Part shown: positions 12,401 to 23,119 of the stretch, piece after piece
Position numbering within the stretch: position 1 is the first letter of the stretch
Layout: each line of letters opens with the position of its first letter
Assembly (NCBI GenBank): GCA_903813345.2
Contig: CAIIXF020000012.1
Span: 6,843,615-6,907,614, forward strand
Reading direction: 5' to 3'
Origin: Owenia fusiformis
Lineage: Eukaryota; Annelida; Polychaeta; Sabellida; Oweniidae
Length of the DNA: 64,000 bases
The notes under the pieces: model-generated
The model's database searches: none
What the model was told of the DNA's origin: nothing
The model's input: the letters and a program-made list of their open reading frames with translations, nothing else
Position numbers and translations under genes: made by a program

Positions 12401-15400
12401 TTTTATCGTTGTCAGGCTATTCCGGGGTGAATTTTAAAATGCATTTTTCTCTGAACCACTTTCATGCATGGATGAGTTCATATCTCGCTTATTTATTAAC
12501 CAATTCTCTGAATTGTTTGACAAAAAATGGGAAGATGAATGCTATGCATTGGTGTGAATTATCGCTCATCAAAAGATATGTGTGACTTCTAAAGTTAGAT
12601 TTAAATCAATTCAAGATTTTTCGAGCAAAAAGTCCTTTAAAACCCACTTTTTGAAAAAAAAAAAAAAAAAGTTTCACATCCCACCTATTTTTCAATCCTA
12701 ACTACATCGTTGATGATATACATATATTTGGTTGGCTTCAGGACATGTATACATGATGCTGCACATAACTGATGGTTTTCAACTTCAGGTTACATTAAAT
12801 AAAATGGAAATAAAAAGATATTACTCTAATAAGCTTATAAATAAGATGAATTTCTTTTAAGTGTTGATCATTATATTTTAGGCAAAACGTCAATAAGTTG
12901 ATTTTATGATGTTACCAAATCATTTTACTGAAAGGACAGAATACATACTGTGACAGCCGCAGCAGGGGGTGGAGGGGGTGCTAATCTCATTGAAACATCG
13001 TCTTTGCGTTTCCTTTTATGAGACGGGCCACCCCCCAGATCTAGCCTCTTTTTCACTTTTTCATTTGACGAAGCAGATTTTGATTTGTGAATATCTTTTT
13101 CCTTTGTTTTATCATTTTCAGTACTGTCTTTGGCTTTTTCTTTGTGTATTCTGTAAAAATAAAAATAGTTCATTCAATTCTCGTAAACAAATAAGAATTT
13201 CAAAATTCTTTCAAAATGCATGATTATACCATAATTGTTAAATTAACAGGTGATTGCACCTTTCCCCATGAATCTAAAGGGTATCTGGAGTCTGTATATG
13301 ACGCATGTGTACAACTCATATTATATACTGTAACTAAACAATTACTGTAAGTAAATACATATCCTAATGATTAGACATGTGGTATAGCACACAAATACTC
13401 ACTTTGGTTTGTCACTCGCTGTTGAATCGAGTGCAGATATTGGCTGAAAAATACAGAGAACTTTTATGAAATTTGTAATTAACAATTTATCATCATTTAG
13501 ACCTCTTCACATAAAGTAAGTTTATTGGTATATTAAGATGATTGACAAATTAGATTTCATGAAAAAGAAATTACAAAAATGTTCTATTTACATATTTAAT
13601 AGTCAAAATCAAATATATCGCAAGCAATGGTCAAATAAGAAGAGTATTTCAAAAATACTACATTTAGTTACCTGTATTTGAGAGAGAGGGCGCTTGTCTT
13701 TTTCCTTACTACTCAGCTGTTTTTCATCACTTGAGACTTTCGATACATCGGGACTAAAATTGGAATCTGACTTCTCTACGATGATTGAACTTCTTTCTGT
13801 GCTGGTGGAGAAAGCCAGATTACCAGCACCAAATGGTAAAGGTGCCTCTCTGAAAAAAACGTGATAAACTTTATTTTTCATGATGTATAATTACAAACAA
13901 TCAGGGATATGTAATGCCAAGAGGCGATTTGCACAAATACTGATTTACAAGACAAAATGTCACCAACTTGTAACTCATAGAAAATAGTATAAACAAAGTA
14001 TTTTGTTTTGAACAATGTGTGCACAATTATGTGAGTTCAATGTTTGATAAAGTATAGATGACCAGTCACTCATTTAAAAAATGTTTACCTTGGACTTGAT
14101 AAACCTCCAATAGCACTTACCCCATCACTTTTGAACAAATCATAGGAATAATTAAGTATAAAAATTATAAAGAAGTTTTAAAAGCCAGGAGGGCAATACA
14201 AATTTTTAATAGAGACAAAACTGGCAGTATACATGCATATTTTGAAAAAGAAAAACTGTATAGAGAGTAAACAATGTAACTAGACCTATGTATAATTGTA
14301 TATATGTTTTATTCTTGAAATATAGTTTAAAAAAACAAAAAAAACTTACCCCATCTCAGGTTGAGGTGCCAGGAATATTGGAGTGATCCTACGTCTACCA
14401 TCAGGTGTTCGTGTTTCTATTTGTTTATTTGTTGGCTGAAGAAAAATAAACAATGTCAGATTATTTCTGCATAAGGACTAACATGTTAACAATTTTATGA
14501 AAAAATCTCCACATTGACATGCAAACAATTCTGCACTGCCACTGACTTTTCAAAAATATCTTAAATATTTTGTATCATATCGTATTCTTTTGGCAAAACC
14601 TACATCCATAAAGTGATGTGACGGCATATCACAAATTCTCCTCTAGTAGAGATCCTATGACCATGAGGGAATAACCTCTTAAATTTTTTTTTGATTGGAT
14701 AAGTATTTGGTCCAAAATTAAATGAATACAGGGCATCATCTGTTAAGAAATTTCTTTTGACTAATACCTTTATTGGAGTTTGTGTCGAATTCGAGTTTCC
14801 TCCTATTCCATTCAGAGTTTTGCTTGGCGTTTCATGTTGAAGTAACGATTTTTTGGCATTTTCTTTCTGTTGTTGAAGTCTCAAGATGGCGGCTGACTCA
14901 ATGATTTGATTGGTTTCGTTAGTGCTGCTTGTTAGAGACTTGGCCGACTTCCCATAGAATTTTTTAAATACGCCATTCTTAAATGGAAGTAAATTGTTAA
15001 ATTTATGATAGTCAGAGAAAAATGTATACAGTAAAACGTACAATAATCATAAAGAGAGCAATGTCAGACATAGGATTATAAAAGCAGTTTGAATAGACTT
15101 TCTCTAACAGAATGTTGATATAAATAACTATTAATATTACTGAAAGATTAACATAGAAAGTATTGAAAGATTTCGGTTCAGTTATCATTCTCCTGTTACT
15201 GTTCGAGAACCCCTATAATGGTTTTATAATTTTGACAAGATTTACACAACTGCATTTACTTTTATTCTTGGCCAGAGTTCAAAGACTTCATTAAAATTTC
15301 TTTTGACTGATGTCAGACGTCTTTGGTGATAGAATGAAAAAATAAGGGCCTAGATCTCTATAAAACTAAATCAAAATAACCATGGGAGCTGTTGGATACA

Positions 15401-18400
15401 TGTATGTTACTAATTCATTTATTCCAACTTACTTTTTCCTCATCTGTGATTGGTTGTCCAATTTCCTCATGCGTAAATGTTGTGTATGCCACTGTGCCAT
15501 CCCATGAGCAGCAGAGCATCCCTGTTCCACTGGGGGTCCTGGAAAAACAAATAGAATTTACCCATAATGCAATATACAATATTAGAGGTTACAGAGGTAT
15601 ACAAGAAGTGACATCCTATGATCTGCTCCGGTTACGTTCCCAGCTCCGGTTACGTTCCTAAGTAATATTTTTAAAACTTTTTTTTTAATTAAACAAATCA
15701 GAGTCGTGTGAATCAGAAATAACAGAATTATTCAATAGTATAAGGACTATTCTGTACTTTTTTCAAAAGTCTATACTTAAATGTTGTAAAAAGTTATAAT
15801 CGAAAAACCATCTTTCGGAGTAAAGTCCGACTGCGCCGATTTCAATAACTTCGTACTTGATCAGAACTGGGTTCCAACAGAATTCCTACAAACTCATGAA
15901 TGAAATAGCCATTGCATGGAATACTTACTTTTGTCAAAATCAAAGTAGAACTCTAGTTAAAAAATATATTGTGCTAAATTATTGCCATTTCTTAGTAAAA
16001 TGTCGTTCTCCGGTACGTTGCCAAAATTATTCGATGGTACCCCGTGAATATCTCAAGAGAAAACAGCACCTGCTTGCTTCAATTCTGGTGAGAACTGGTT
16101 TGAATCTGATCTAAAAAGGTTGTTTCTTACCAGCTTATGTCCATCACTGAGTTCTTAAATAAATCATGTAACACCACTAGAGGGCGCTTCAATGCTGTCA
16201 ACTGAAATTAAAGATTAAAGAATTCGGAATAATTATCATGTTAACATTTTGATCATTCCATGGTGGTATGCATAATTCATACAATCTTTAATTAGAGCAA
16301 TTACTACTCAATAATACTAGGATATTTTGTCATTTAAAAGGAATAAAGAAGGTACTGAGACTGGATTCTACAGCTTTTTTTAACTCTTACGAATCTGGGC
16401 ATTTCTGCATCTAAATCTTCATTCTTCAATAACTAGACTAATTTCTACATATGAAGGCAATGTACCTCAAATGAGTGACAATACCTAAATTGAGGCTATG
16501 AAACTATTAAACTAACCCATATTGAAAGCGACCTGTCTCTGCTACCTATGGCACAACAAGAATATTGCTGAGGACTGCTCGAACCTTTCTTAATCTTCTT
16601 AGCAAAAATCTTGGGATTAAACCGCTGTAATAAAATATATTGATAAAAATATAAAATTGATATAGAACAATCTTTATATGATCTCTAACAATTTACAGTT
16701 AAATGGTCCAATTTCCCCAAAACTCTTAAAAGAGTTGCATCGGATCTATAATCTATAATCGGATCTATAAATTGTATATTAAGCAGGTTGTCGGTGTTAA
16801 ACTGACAAACTGAAGGTGGAAAATATAATTTTGACATTATTTTTTACAAACACAATTTTGAACTTGTATTCAATCATTGAATCTCTAAATATCTACATAA
16901 AGTTTTGAAATCATGAAGTGATGAAAAATACATGAAAATATTAATTGTTTTATGTCTAGAATTAAAATTTGATTTATAATGAACATACTGCGACAGTAAC
17001 AGCTTTTCTATGTCCTACAAAATCCATATTTGTTGCCCAGCCATCTCTTTCTATGATCTGAGCAGTGGGCCCGGAGTTGTTCATTGCATGCGCTGACACT
17101 ACGTAAAAGCCATCAGGGGACCAATCAAGCCTTAACACATGGGTGGTACCTCCTGCCTGAAATATCAAATTCATTTGCCGTTATCTCCCTAGCATTTAAA
17201 CAAGTGAGATCTGCTACACCAAATTCTAAATTTTGAAAAGAGACTTGCATGGGATAATATCAATCATCAATGAAGGAAATTCCAGACATTTACTTACATG
17301 GATGACATTACTTCCTTGTTCTCTAAACTGGGTGTATTTGAACATTTACATTGAAAAGACTAGTCTCTGTTTGGAGAATGAAGTTCATCAGTCTACTGCA
17401 CATTACACCTGCTTTGGACAATTTTGATATTTTTACATATTGTAGATTTAAATATCCTCTTTTGAATATCCAAAACTTAATTTGGGTGATATTTCTATAT
17501 TTTTCATAAAAAAGTATAAGCGCAGTACACTGATGAACTTCTTTCTCCAAATTGAGATTTTTCTTTTATTATATCAGTCTACTGCACATTACACCTGCTT
17601 CAGGCAATTTCGATATTTTTACATCTTGTTGATTTAAATCTCCTCCTTTTGATATTCATTATTTACTTTGGGTGATATTTCTTTATTCTTCATGAAAATA
17701 ATTATAAGCCCAGAAGAGTGTTCTCCAAACCAAGACTCGTACTTTGTAATACGGAAGGACTTTTGAAACTTCTGAATAGCATACCTCTACGAAAGGCTCT
17801 TTAACTACAGTTTCTGACTGCCAGTCCAACGTACGCCAAATACGCAAAGTTCTGTCATCCGACTGAAAGAAAACATCAAGTCAAATTATTTTAAGAATAC
17901 ATGTACATATATGAAGGTCAGGTTTTATATACAAAATAGAGTGACAATGAGTCAAATCAGCAAGTAATAGAGTTAACAAGTTTGTAGTTAGTACTCTAAA
18001 TTGTTTAGAAATACTAGGTTACATTTTTGTAGTTCTATTCAATGAGATGAACTCCATAGAGATCGACTAATTGAATAAGTTTTTTTGTGTTCTCCTTTTC
18101 TGACGTCATATTTTGATTGGATATAGGCTAAATCAAAATTATTTCTAATTTCCAAATTACACTAAAACCTGTATATCCAAACATCTCTCTAATCCAAACA
18201 TCTCTCAACCTGAACACTTTTTCTTGGTCCCAATTTTGTGATCTCCTATTGATTCACATATTAAGAAACACTTTGAAATGTGAACACCTGCTAATACGAA
18301 CACTTTTGACTGGTACCTGTAGTGTTCAAATAAGACAGGGCTTACTTTATTTATAAAAAGGCAAGCGGTTGTAGAGTTAAATTATCTGTCCCCAGTCAGT

Positions 18401-21400
18401 AATCTCCCATTGGCTCACATATTAAGAAACCTTGAAATATGAAAACCTGCTGTTCTGAACACTTTTGACTGGTCCCTGTGGTGTTCAGATAAGACAGTGC
18501 TTACTTTATATATAGAAAGACAAACTCTCGGAAAAAGAGTTCAATTATTATCACCTGTGATGCAATATATTTTCCTACAGGGTCCCATGTCACTCCTTTC
18601 ACCAGTTTTACTGTATTATATAGAAAGACAAGCTTTTGCATAGAGTTCAATTATTATTACCTGTGATGCAATGTATTTTCCTACAGGGTCCCATGTTACT
18701 CCTTTCACCAGTTTTACTGTATTATATACAAAGACAAGCTTTTGCATAGAGTTAAATTATTATCACCTGTGATGCAATGTATTTTCCAACAGGGTCCCAT
18801 GTCACTCCTTTCACCAGTTTTACTGTATTATATATAAAGACAAGCTTTTGCATAGAGTTAGATTATTATTACCTGTGATGCAATGTATTTCCCAACAGGG
18901 TCCCATGTCACTCCTTTCACCAGTTTTACTGTATAATATAGAAAGACAAGCAGTTGCAGAGTTAAATTATTATTACCTGTGATGCAATGTATTTCCCAAC
19001 AGGGTCCCATGTCACTCCTTTCACCAGTTTTACTGTATTATATAGAAAGACAAGCTTTTGCATAGAGTTCAATTATTATTACCTGTGATGCAATGTATTT
19101 TCCTACAGGGTCCCATGTCACTCCTTTCACCAGTTTTACTGTATTATATATAAAGACAAGCTTTTGCATAGAGTTAAATTATTATCACCTGTGATGCAAT
19201 GTATTTCCCAACAGGGTCCCATGTCACTCCTTTCACCAGTTTTACTGTATTATATACAAAGACAAGCTTTTGCATAGAGTTCAATTATTTTTACCTGTGA
19301 TGCAATATATTTTCCTACAGGGTCCCATGTCACTCCTTTCACCAGTTTTACTGTATTATATATAAAGACAAGCTTTTGCATATAGTTCAATTATTATTAC
19401 CTGCGATGCAATGTATTTTCCTACAGGGTCCCATGTCACTCCTTTCACCAGTTTTACTGTATTATATACAAAGACAAGCTTTTGCATAGAGTTCAATTAT
19501 TTTTACCTGTGATGCAATATATTTTCCTACAGGGTCCCATGTCACTCCTTTCACCAGTTTTACTGTATTATATATAAAGACAAGCTTTTGCATATAGTTC
19601 AATTATTATTACCTGCGATGCAATGTATTTTCCTACAGGGTCCCATGTCACTCCTTTCACCAGTTTTACTGTATTATATACAAAGACAAGCTTTTGCATA
19701 GAGTTCAATTATTTTTACCTGTGATGCAATATATTTTCCTACAGGGTCCCATGTTACTCCTTTCACCAGTCCAGTGTGACCCTTCAGAACTGCAACCTGC
19801 TCTATAGCTGCAAATAACATAGTCTTAATAAATATATAACATTTTCTTACAACAAACGTGCAACTTCACAACTTTCGTTGGTGTTCATTTTACAAGGAGA
19901 ATAAATCGGTAATAAATGGCAAAATGGTTAATTGTAAGTAACAAAAGTAGGAATAGGCACAAAGTCAAATAACATGTTTTTAAATAATTGGAGTTTTGGT
20001 TGTTTCAGTTTGAACATGAACCATTTCAAAAAGGTTATACTGTACATGTTAGAAAGGCACGCAATTTAGAAATGTAGGGTTCCCCAACCCCAATGAAAGA
20101 CTAAAAGGCAATTACATAATGGGCCATTTAATTTACATTAACATTTTGGTTCAGTCTCATAGCAAAGGTGGGTTCTTTTAATTTCCTTGTAAAACAAGAT
20201 TACCTTAGGCGAAAAATTGATGATTTTATGCAAACCTTTCCCAATGTCTGCTCATTAAAATGCAATTCAGTCTTTCCGAAATAATGATGCATTTTGCAAT
20301 ACTACTTTAATTCAGACATACCTGGGAACTTTAAGGCATTCCATATGATAATTGAGTTATCAATACTGCATGAAGCTAACCAATTATCTGTTGGGGACCA
20401 TGCTAAGCCAAGAACATCTGAAATAAATCACTGCCCATTTAAATATCAGACTTCTTTTTGTACACTAAGAGTTCACTTAGGAGAGGTATTCACTAACACA
20501 GGTTTTACTGCATGTCCAAGGATAATTCATAATTCATCAAAGACTTTTTAAATACCTCCTGAGTGACCACGTAAAGTTGCAGCGCAGCGCCACTGCTCAG
20601 CATTGACTGTGCTGCCCCCTGTCCCGAATGTAGTTGAAGGTCCAGCATATCTGGAATTGTAAAATAATATCAAAATATGAAATATATTGAATGCAGCTTT
20701 GTATAGATCTTTTATATCTAATGTATCATTGTATCAACATAACTGAAGGATTCTGCTTCGATAACACAACCCCAGCCCTTCTCTCAGAATTTTTAATAGT
20801 TGTTTATGTAAAAAAGCAAAACAGAATCTAAAAAGATATTAATAAACTTGCATCAGTACTTTGTGCATCTCCATTCCCCCCAACCCTCCCAAATAACACA
20901 GTTTTCAACACAAGTATACAGGAACTGATATTGGGAATTGGGGATGTACCATTGACTTAATGAACCCCTTAATCTCCAGTGGTTTAACTTAAATTCCAAC
21001 ACTGTCTTACCTACTGGTCTGCCAGATCATAATAAGTTTATCATCGCCAGCTGAAGCCAGGTATTTGCCATTGTTAGACCATCGTACACAATTCACACAC
21101 GCTGGAATGAAAACATCCTTAGTCAGTCATTGTGAACATGGCATCATACATGTTCGATTTCCTTTCTCAACTAGAGTTTACAAATCAGTGATCTCCCCAT
21201 ATCTTTGTCAACAGGGACCTAAATCCTCATTTTGCCTGTTTTGGTAAAAGTATTTGAGTATTTCATCACTTTTACATTTTGGTAAGGTGGCAAATGATTA
21301 ACCAAGTGGCTATAATGCTGTAAATTGATATTGAACTAATCGCTAATGCTGCAATGGTAATGTTCTGGGGAAATTAGTTCTTTGAACAATCAATTTAATA

Positions 21401-22889
21401 AATTATTTGCATATATCAATTAATTCATTGTAAAAATCATGAATATAAATGATTCATTAGATCACAGAAATGCAGTAAAATGAAGTCAAAAATGACTTAT
21501 ATTTACCTATGTGATTATCCATTGTGCAAAGCATCCTGGGTACATTCTCATTTGTTTCTGACTCTTCATGCTCCACTGGAGCCATATTCCAGATGACAAC
21601 TTTCCCAGAATCCTCTCCTTGACCCCCTGTTGCAAATCTTGATCCATCAGGATGGATATCAATAGAAAAGATGGGTTTACCTACAAATAAATAACTTTGT
21701 AAAATTCTCATGTGAATTGCTCAATTCAAAAAAACTAAATCAAATGAAAAACAAACCTGTTTGTAATGACAAAGGAATTTCAAATATTTTGTGTATAGTT
21801 TTGTTTATCATTATGGTCATTGTTTTTTCAATAAGTGAAAGTGTGAAAAAGTTCTGTAAGCCCTCATTTTTATATTTTTATATACACTTACATTTTTACA
21901 CGAAGTAGAATGCCAGAAAAGGATTCAACAAGCCAATCAAAATGAAATATAATATGCACCTTAATTATCAAATAGCTAGTATAAATGTAAGATTCACTGT
22001 TCAGGCAAAAATAGACATTTTTCTGATAGTAGGGTTCGTTCCCGGCTTGGACTATCAAAAAGGGGGTTGTTCCCATCTGAGGGTTCATTTTATAATGAAA
22101 GGGTGTTCGAGGCAAAGGAGGGGAGATTCGCACAAGCCCAATGAACCTTCTCTCCGGGCCCCTCTCATTTTGCCCATGCTACATTGGGTTATTTCGACCA
22201 TGGCCGATATTTCAAATTTCCACGTTCGGTCATCTTGGAGATCTCGCCTATTGGATTCATATTCAAAATCTTCAATCAACAAACATGGCGAACTGCGTAG
22301 ATTGAAACTATCAAAATTATAATTATATAAAATAAATGCTTTATGCATGATATGAATAGATGTCTCTGCATACAGTGTCTTTGGGCTTTGATGGGCCTGG
22401 TGGGTCACTTAGTACAGTAAGTTGATAGAACAAGTTGACATGGGCAGCTTGAAGTTCATTTCGTTTTCACTGCAGAAAAACAGCACATTTAAACACTGCT
22501 TAATTTTAAGTGATTCGACCACTAACTATGGAGCTCTTCATGGGGGAGGAGATGAAATCACAAGAAAAAATCAATGTACCGATTTTAATTATTTTTCAGT
22601 GTGCTTTGAAGTAAGGGTGATAATTGAGCATAAATTCGATCTGTTTTTTCTTGAGGACATTGTAAGTTAACATTTCGGTCTATGGCAAAATATTTGTGGT
22701 GTGCATTCTCTCTGAAGTGCACTGCACACACAGCACGTCAATGCTTGACTTTTCAGTGTCATTGCACTGGATTTTTCATGTAATCTTTCAGCTTTATTTC
22801 GAAACATATTTTCATATCATCAGAATTTATAGGATCTTTATGAGTTGCTTACCATCATGTGTCACCCAGGCAGGCTTTAGCAACTTCAT
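2879..22889 (-). CDS. HIRA: HIRA histone chaperone subunit (19 exons, 3' end outside window)
   Basis: HIRA is the scaffold of the HIRA-UBN-CABIN1 complex that deposits histone H3.3 independently of replication. Exons in transcript order: 22853-22889, 21507-21680, 21011-21101, 20556-20650, 20322-20417, 19719-19807, 17785-17862, 16989-17156, 16517-16624, 16131-16201, 15433-15538, 14768-14977, 14350-14435, 14089-14127, 13672-13849, 13403-13443, 12949-13150, 3397-3489, 2879-3045. All have GT-AG borders and join in phase, giving 709 codons plus two bases. The start reads MKLLKPAWVTHDG, as in HIRA. Exons 1-11 (residues 1-371) form the WD40 propeller, with typical stretches such as HAMNNSGPTAQIIERDGW. 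Exons 12-17 are the linker with the ASF1-binding B motif and a Lys-rich segment. Exons 18-19 begin the C-terminal Hira domain (DIIIEVENNVVTSSGVSL). The remaining C-terminus was not found in 1-2878 and must lie further left. The 39-bp exon at 14089 is the least certain. Confidence 0.95.
3634..4414 (+). mobile_element. dispersed element, GTTCGATGGGAT-end family, copy 1
   Basis: It begins near GAGTAGCAATCCCATCAAAC and ends with CGAACTTCATTCGATGGGAT. Inside are degenerate tandem units of about 90-130 bp built on ggccatcttgaaaat and tttgagttatcaaagatta. The same ends recur in several other copies in this window. There is no coding capacity. The inverted TCCCATCGAAC termini and tandem core resemble Helentron-associated pearl-like elements of marine invertebrates; that assignment is inference. 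Confidence 0.6.
4911..6125 (+). CDS. TRIM-type RING/B-box/coiled-coil protein, intronless, inside a HIRA intron
   Basis: One uninterrupted frame of 404 codons. The N-terminus is a C3HC4 RING (residues about 17-60, CSIC...CMHIFCRKC...CPIC), so an E3 ubiquitin ligase role is expected. Two B-box zinc fingers follow (about 95-140 and 165-205, the second with CKDDQHLICQDC and a His pair), then a coiled coil (about 206-315). There is no SPRY, NHL or filamin domain. Instead the C-terminus has an Ala/Gly-rich hydrophobic stretch (about 370-392) that could be a membrane segment, then an acidic end. The open frame extends upstream to a GTG at 4887, but ATG at 4911 is the first eukaryotic start. A polyadenylation signal lies at 6595-6600. 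The gene lies antisense within the HIRA intron 3490-12948. Lack of introns suggests retroposition or lineage-specific TRIM expansion. The RING and B-box assignment is secure; the substrate is unknown. Confidence 0.9.
   Translation: MAMSKMDLGPLKDTVNCSICMETLDDPRSLPCMHIFCRKCIQGIMDRYRRNFPCPICRERCPISNQGAAGLKVNCFVNSVLDAMKGLKVADTTWNCDICYQDGKSIRAVSQCIECNEKLCQLCGHVHKRSRLSKSHLILDLTGDRSLDAKAAISMLSQRTLYCQEHYNEPLKYFCKDDQHLICQDCFAFNHQGHELENIEKTARVSKENLSSVIDLGKQRLYKYMEGIKTGYTEKDSIQKNIDNSMTKLDDEQKELHAEVDAHINAMKAKVNNIGGDAMNNIKAQITELENEKKAIDDTVLQLEILSQHGHTGDIVFMVPEINSKKDAWSTEPHVKINHQDRVRVEPSQIKHQNQITFGSVNAASDQVKMSAFESFLLTPIAAGFAAAAVGSALFGKPKADEED
6715..7027 (+). mobile_element. dispersed element, GTTCGATGGGAT-end family, 3' fragment
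   Basis: Similar to 3970-4414, including the aacagacaaacaaacac stretch and the end CCCTCTCGAACTTTGCTCGG followed by tgggataa. The 5' half is missing. It lies downstream of the TRIM gene in the HIRA intron. Confidence 0.55.
7394..10636. repeat. tandem duplication, two 1.62-kb copies
   Basis: Copy 1 (7394-9018) and copy 2 (9019-10636) are collinear. Only about four substitutions were noticed (for example near 7443, 7850, 7926 and 8154), plus length differences in G and C runs. There is no gene inside. A (CT)n run and purine-rich stretches occur in both. It sits inside the HIRA intron 3490-12948. Confidence 0.9.
10573..10890. repeat. inverted repeat at the end of the tandem duplication
   Basis: About 45 bp around 10573-10620 (ccaatacatcgtcccattat) reappear as the reverse complement at about 10846-10890 (ataatgggacgatgtattgg). 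The intervening 225 bp are unique. Copy 1 of the duplication has the left arm only. Confidence 0.7.
11034..12425. mobile_element. inverted-repeat DNA element interrupted by a hAT-like element
   Basis: The ends CCGGAATAGCCTGAC and GTCAGGCTATTCCGG are inverted. Homology continues for about 80 bp, including ACCATTGTCACAAATGGC. Without the 888-bp insertion the element would be about 0.5 kb. No target duplication was recognised and no transposase is encoded. Confidence 0.75.
11398..12277. mobile_element. non-autonomous hAT-like element with 8-bp target duplication
   Basis: Terminal inverted repeats TAGAGGTGTAACTC and GAGTTACACCTCTA are flanked by identical 8-bp direct repeats GTATTGAG at 11390-11397 and 12278-12285. 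An 8-bp duplication and this type of end are hAT hallmarks. The interior is rich in ctcgagtt motifs and has no transposase frame. Confidence 0.85.
14350..14435 (-). CDS. HIRA: HIRA exon 13: ASF1-binding B motif
   Basis: This exon encodes ETRTPDGRRRITPIFLAPQ, predicted residues about 448-466. It matches the B domain of HIRA, where an Arg-Arg-Arg-Ile-Thr-Pro core docks on the histone chaperone ASF1. The triple Arg and the Ile are intact, so this subunit should still bind ASF1. The exon starts in phase 0 after the acceptor and ends two bases into a codon (donor GGG|gtaag). Confidence 0.9.
17310..17745. repeat. dimeric dispersed repeat in a HIRA intron
   Basis: Two direct copies of about 200 bp share cagtctactgcacattacac, then cctgctt-gg-caatttt, and later gggtgatatttct. 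The same dimer forms the core of the element at 36685-37911. It lies in the intron between HIRA exons 7 and 8. Confidence 0.65.
18190..18550. repeat. two tandem copies of a dispersed repeat
   Basis: Units near 18190-18370 and 18371-18550 share cacatattaagaaac and gaacacttttgactgg-cc. The reverse complement is related to the flank of the 17-bp minisatellite at 55440-55690 (gtgttcatatttcaaggttt). It abuts the exon-6 fragment array. Confidence 0.55.
18553..19774 (-). repeat. 106-bp tandem array of HIRA exon-6 fragments with splice donors
   Basis: Eleven units precede the real exon 6 on the plus-strand map. They start at 18553, 18659, 18765, 18871, 18975, 19081, 19187, 19293, 19399, 19505 and 19611, and the twelfth unit (19717) belongs to the true exon. 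Each unit contains, on the minus strand, an AG (ataatacag), a 56-bp exon-like piece ending GCATCACAG or GCATCGCAG, and a gt donor. The pieces encode LVKGVTWDPVGKYIASQ in the HIRA frame. The true exon 6 spans 89 bp (19719-19807). Confidence 0.9.
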
Positions 22890-23119
22890 TGTCGCTAGAA
22901 AACGAATATAAAAAACAAAAACAAACTGCAAAAACTTGCCGCTCCGGATTTGACATGGAGGTGAATGTGTAACGAAATGTGATTGGTTCGATAAAAATTA
23001 GGTCATGAATCGCCACAAACAATCGATGTAATCTTACAATTTTTTTAACATTTACAGTAGATTTTCCACATTAGCTGCTGGTTTTGGTCCAGTAAATAAT
23101 GAAAATGGAAGCATGAAGT
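22890..23119. promoter_or_regulatory. divergent promoter interval between HIRA and GUCD1
   Basis: About 230 bp separate the HIRA start codon (minus strand, 22889) from the proposed first GUCD1 start codon (plus strand, 23120). The two genes point away from each other, so a bidirectional promoter is inferred. No TATA box was seen. Short upstream ATGs in front of the GUCD1 start (from about 23097) run into an early stop. Confidence 0.4.

Noticed and set aside
14600-14767. C-terminal extension of the HIRA exon 12 frame
   Set aside because: The exon ends at the donor AAG|gtatt at 14768; the remaining open frame is intronic and unlike HIRA.
15392-15661. Plus-strand ORF over HIRA exon 11
   Set aside because: The minus strand encodes a HIRA WD40 segment with correct splice sites; the plus frame is a shadow.
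18553-19774. CRISPR array from the regular 106-bp repeats
   Set aside because: Units are contiguous head-to-tail copies with no unique spacers, in a eukaryotic intron.
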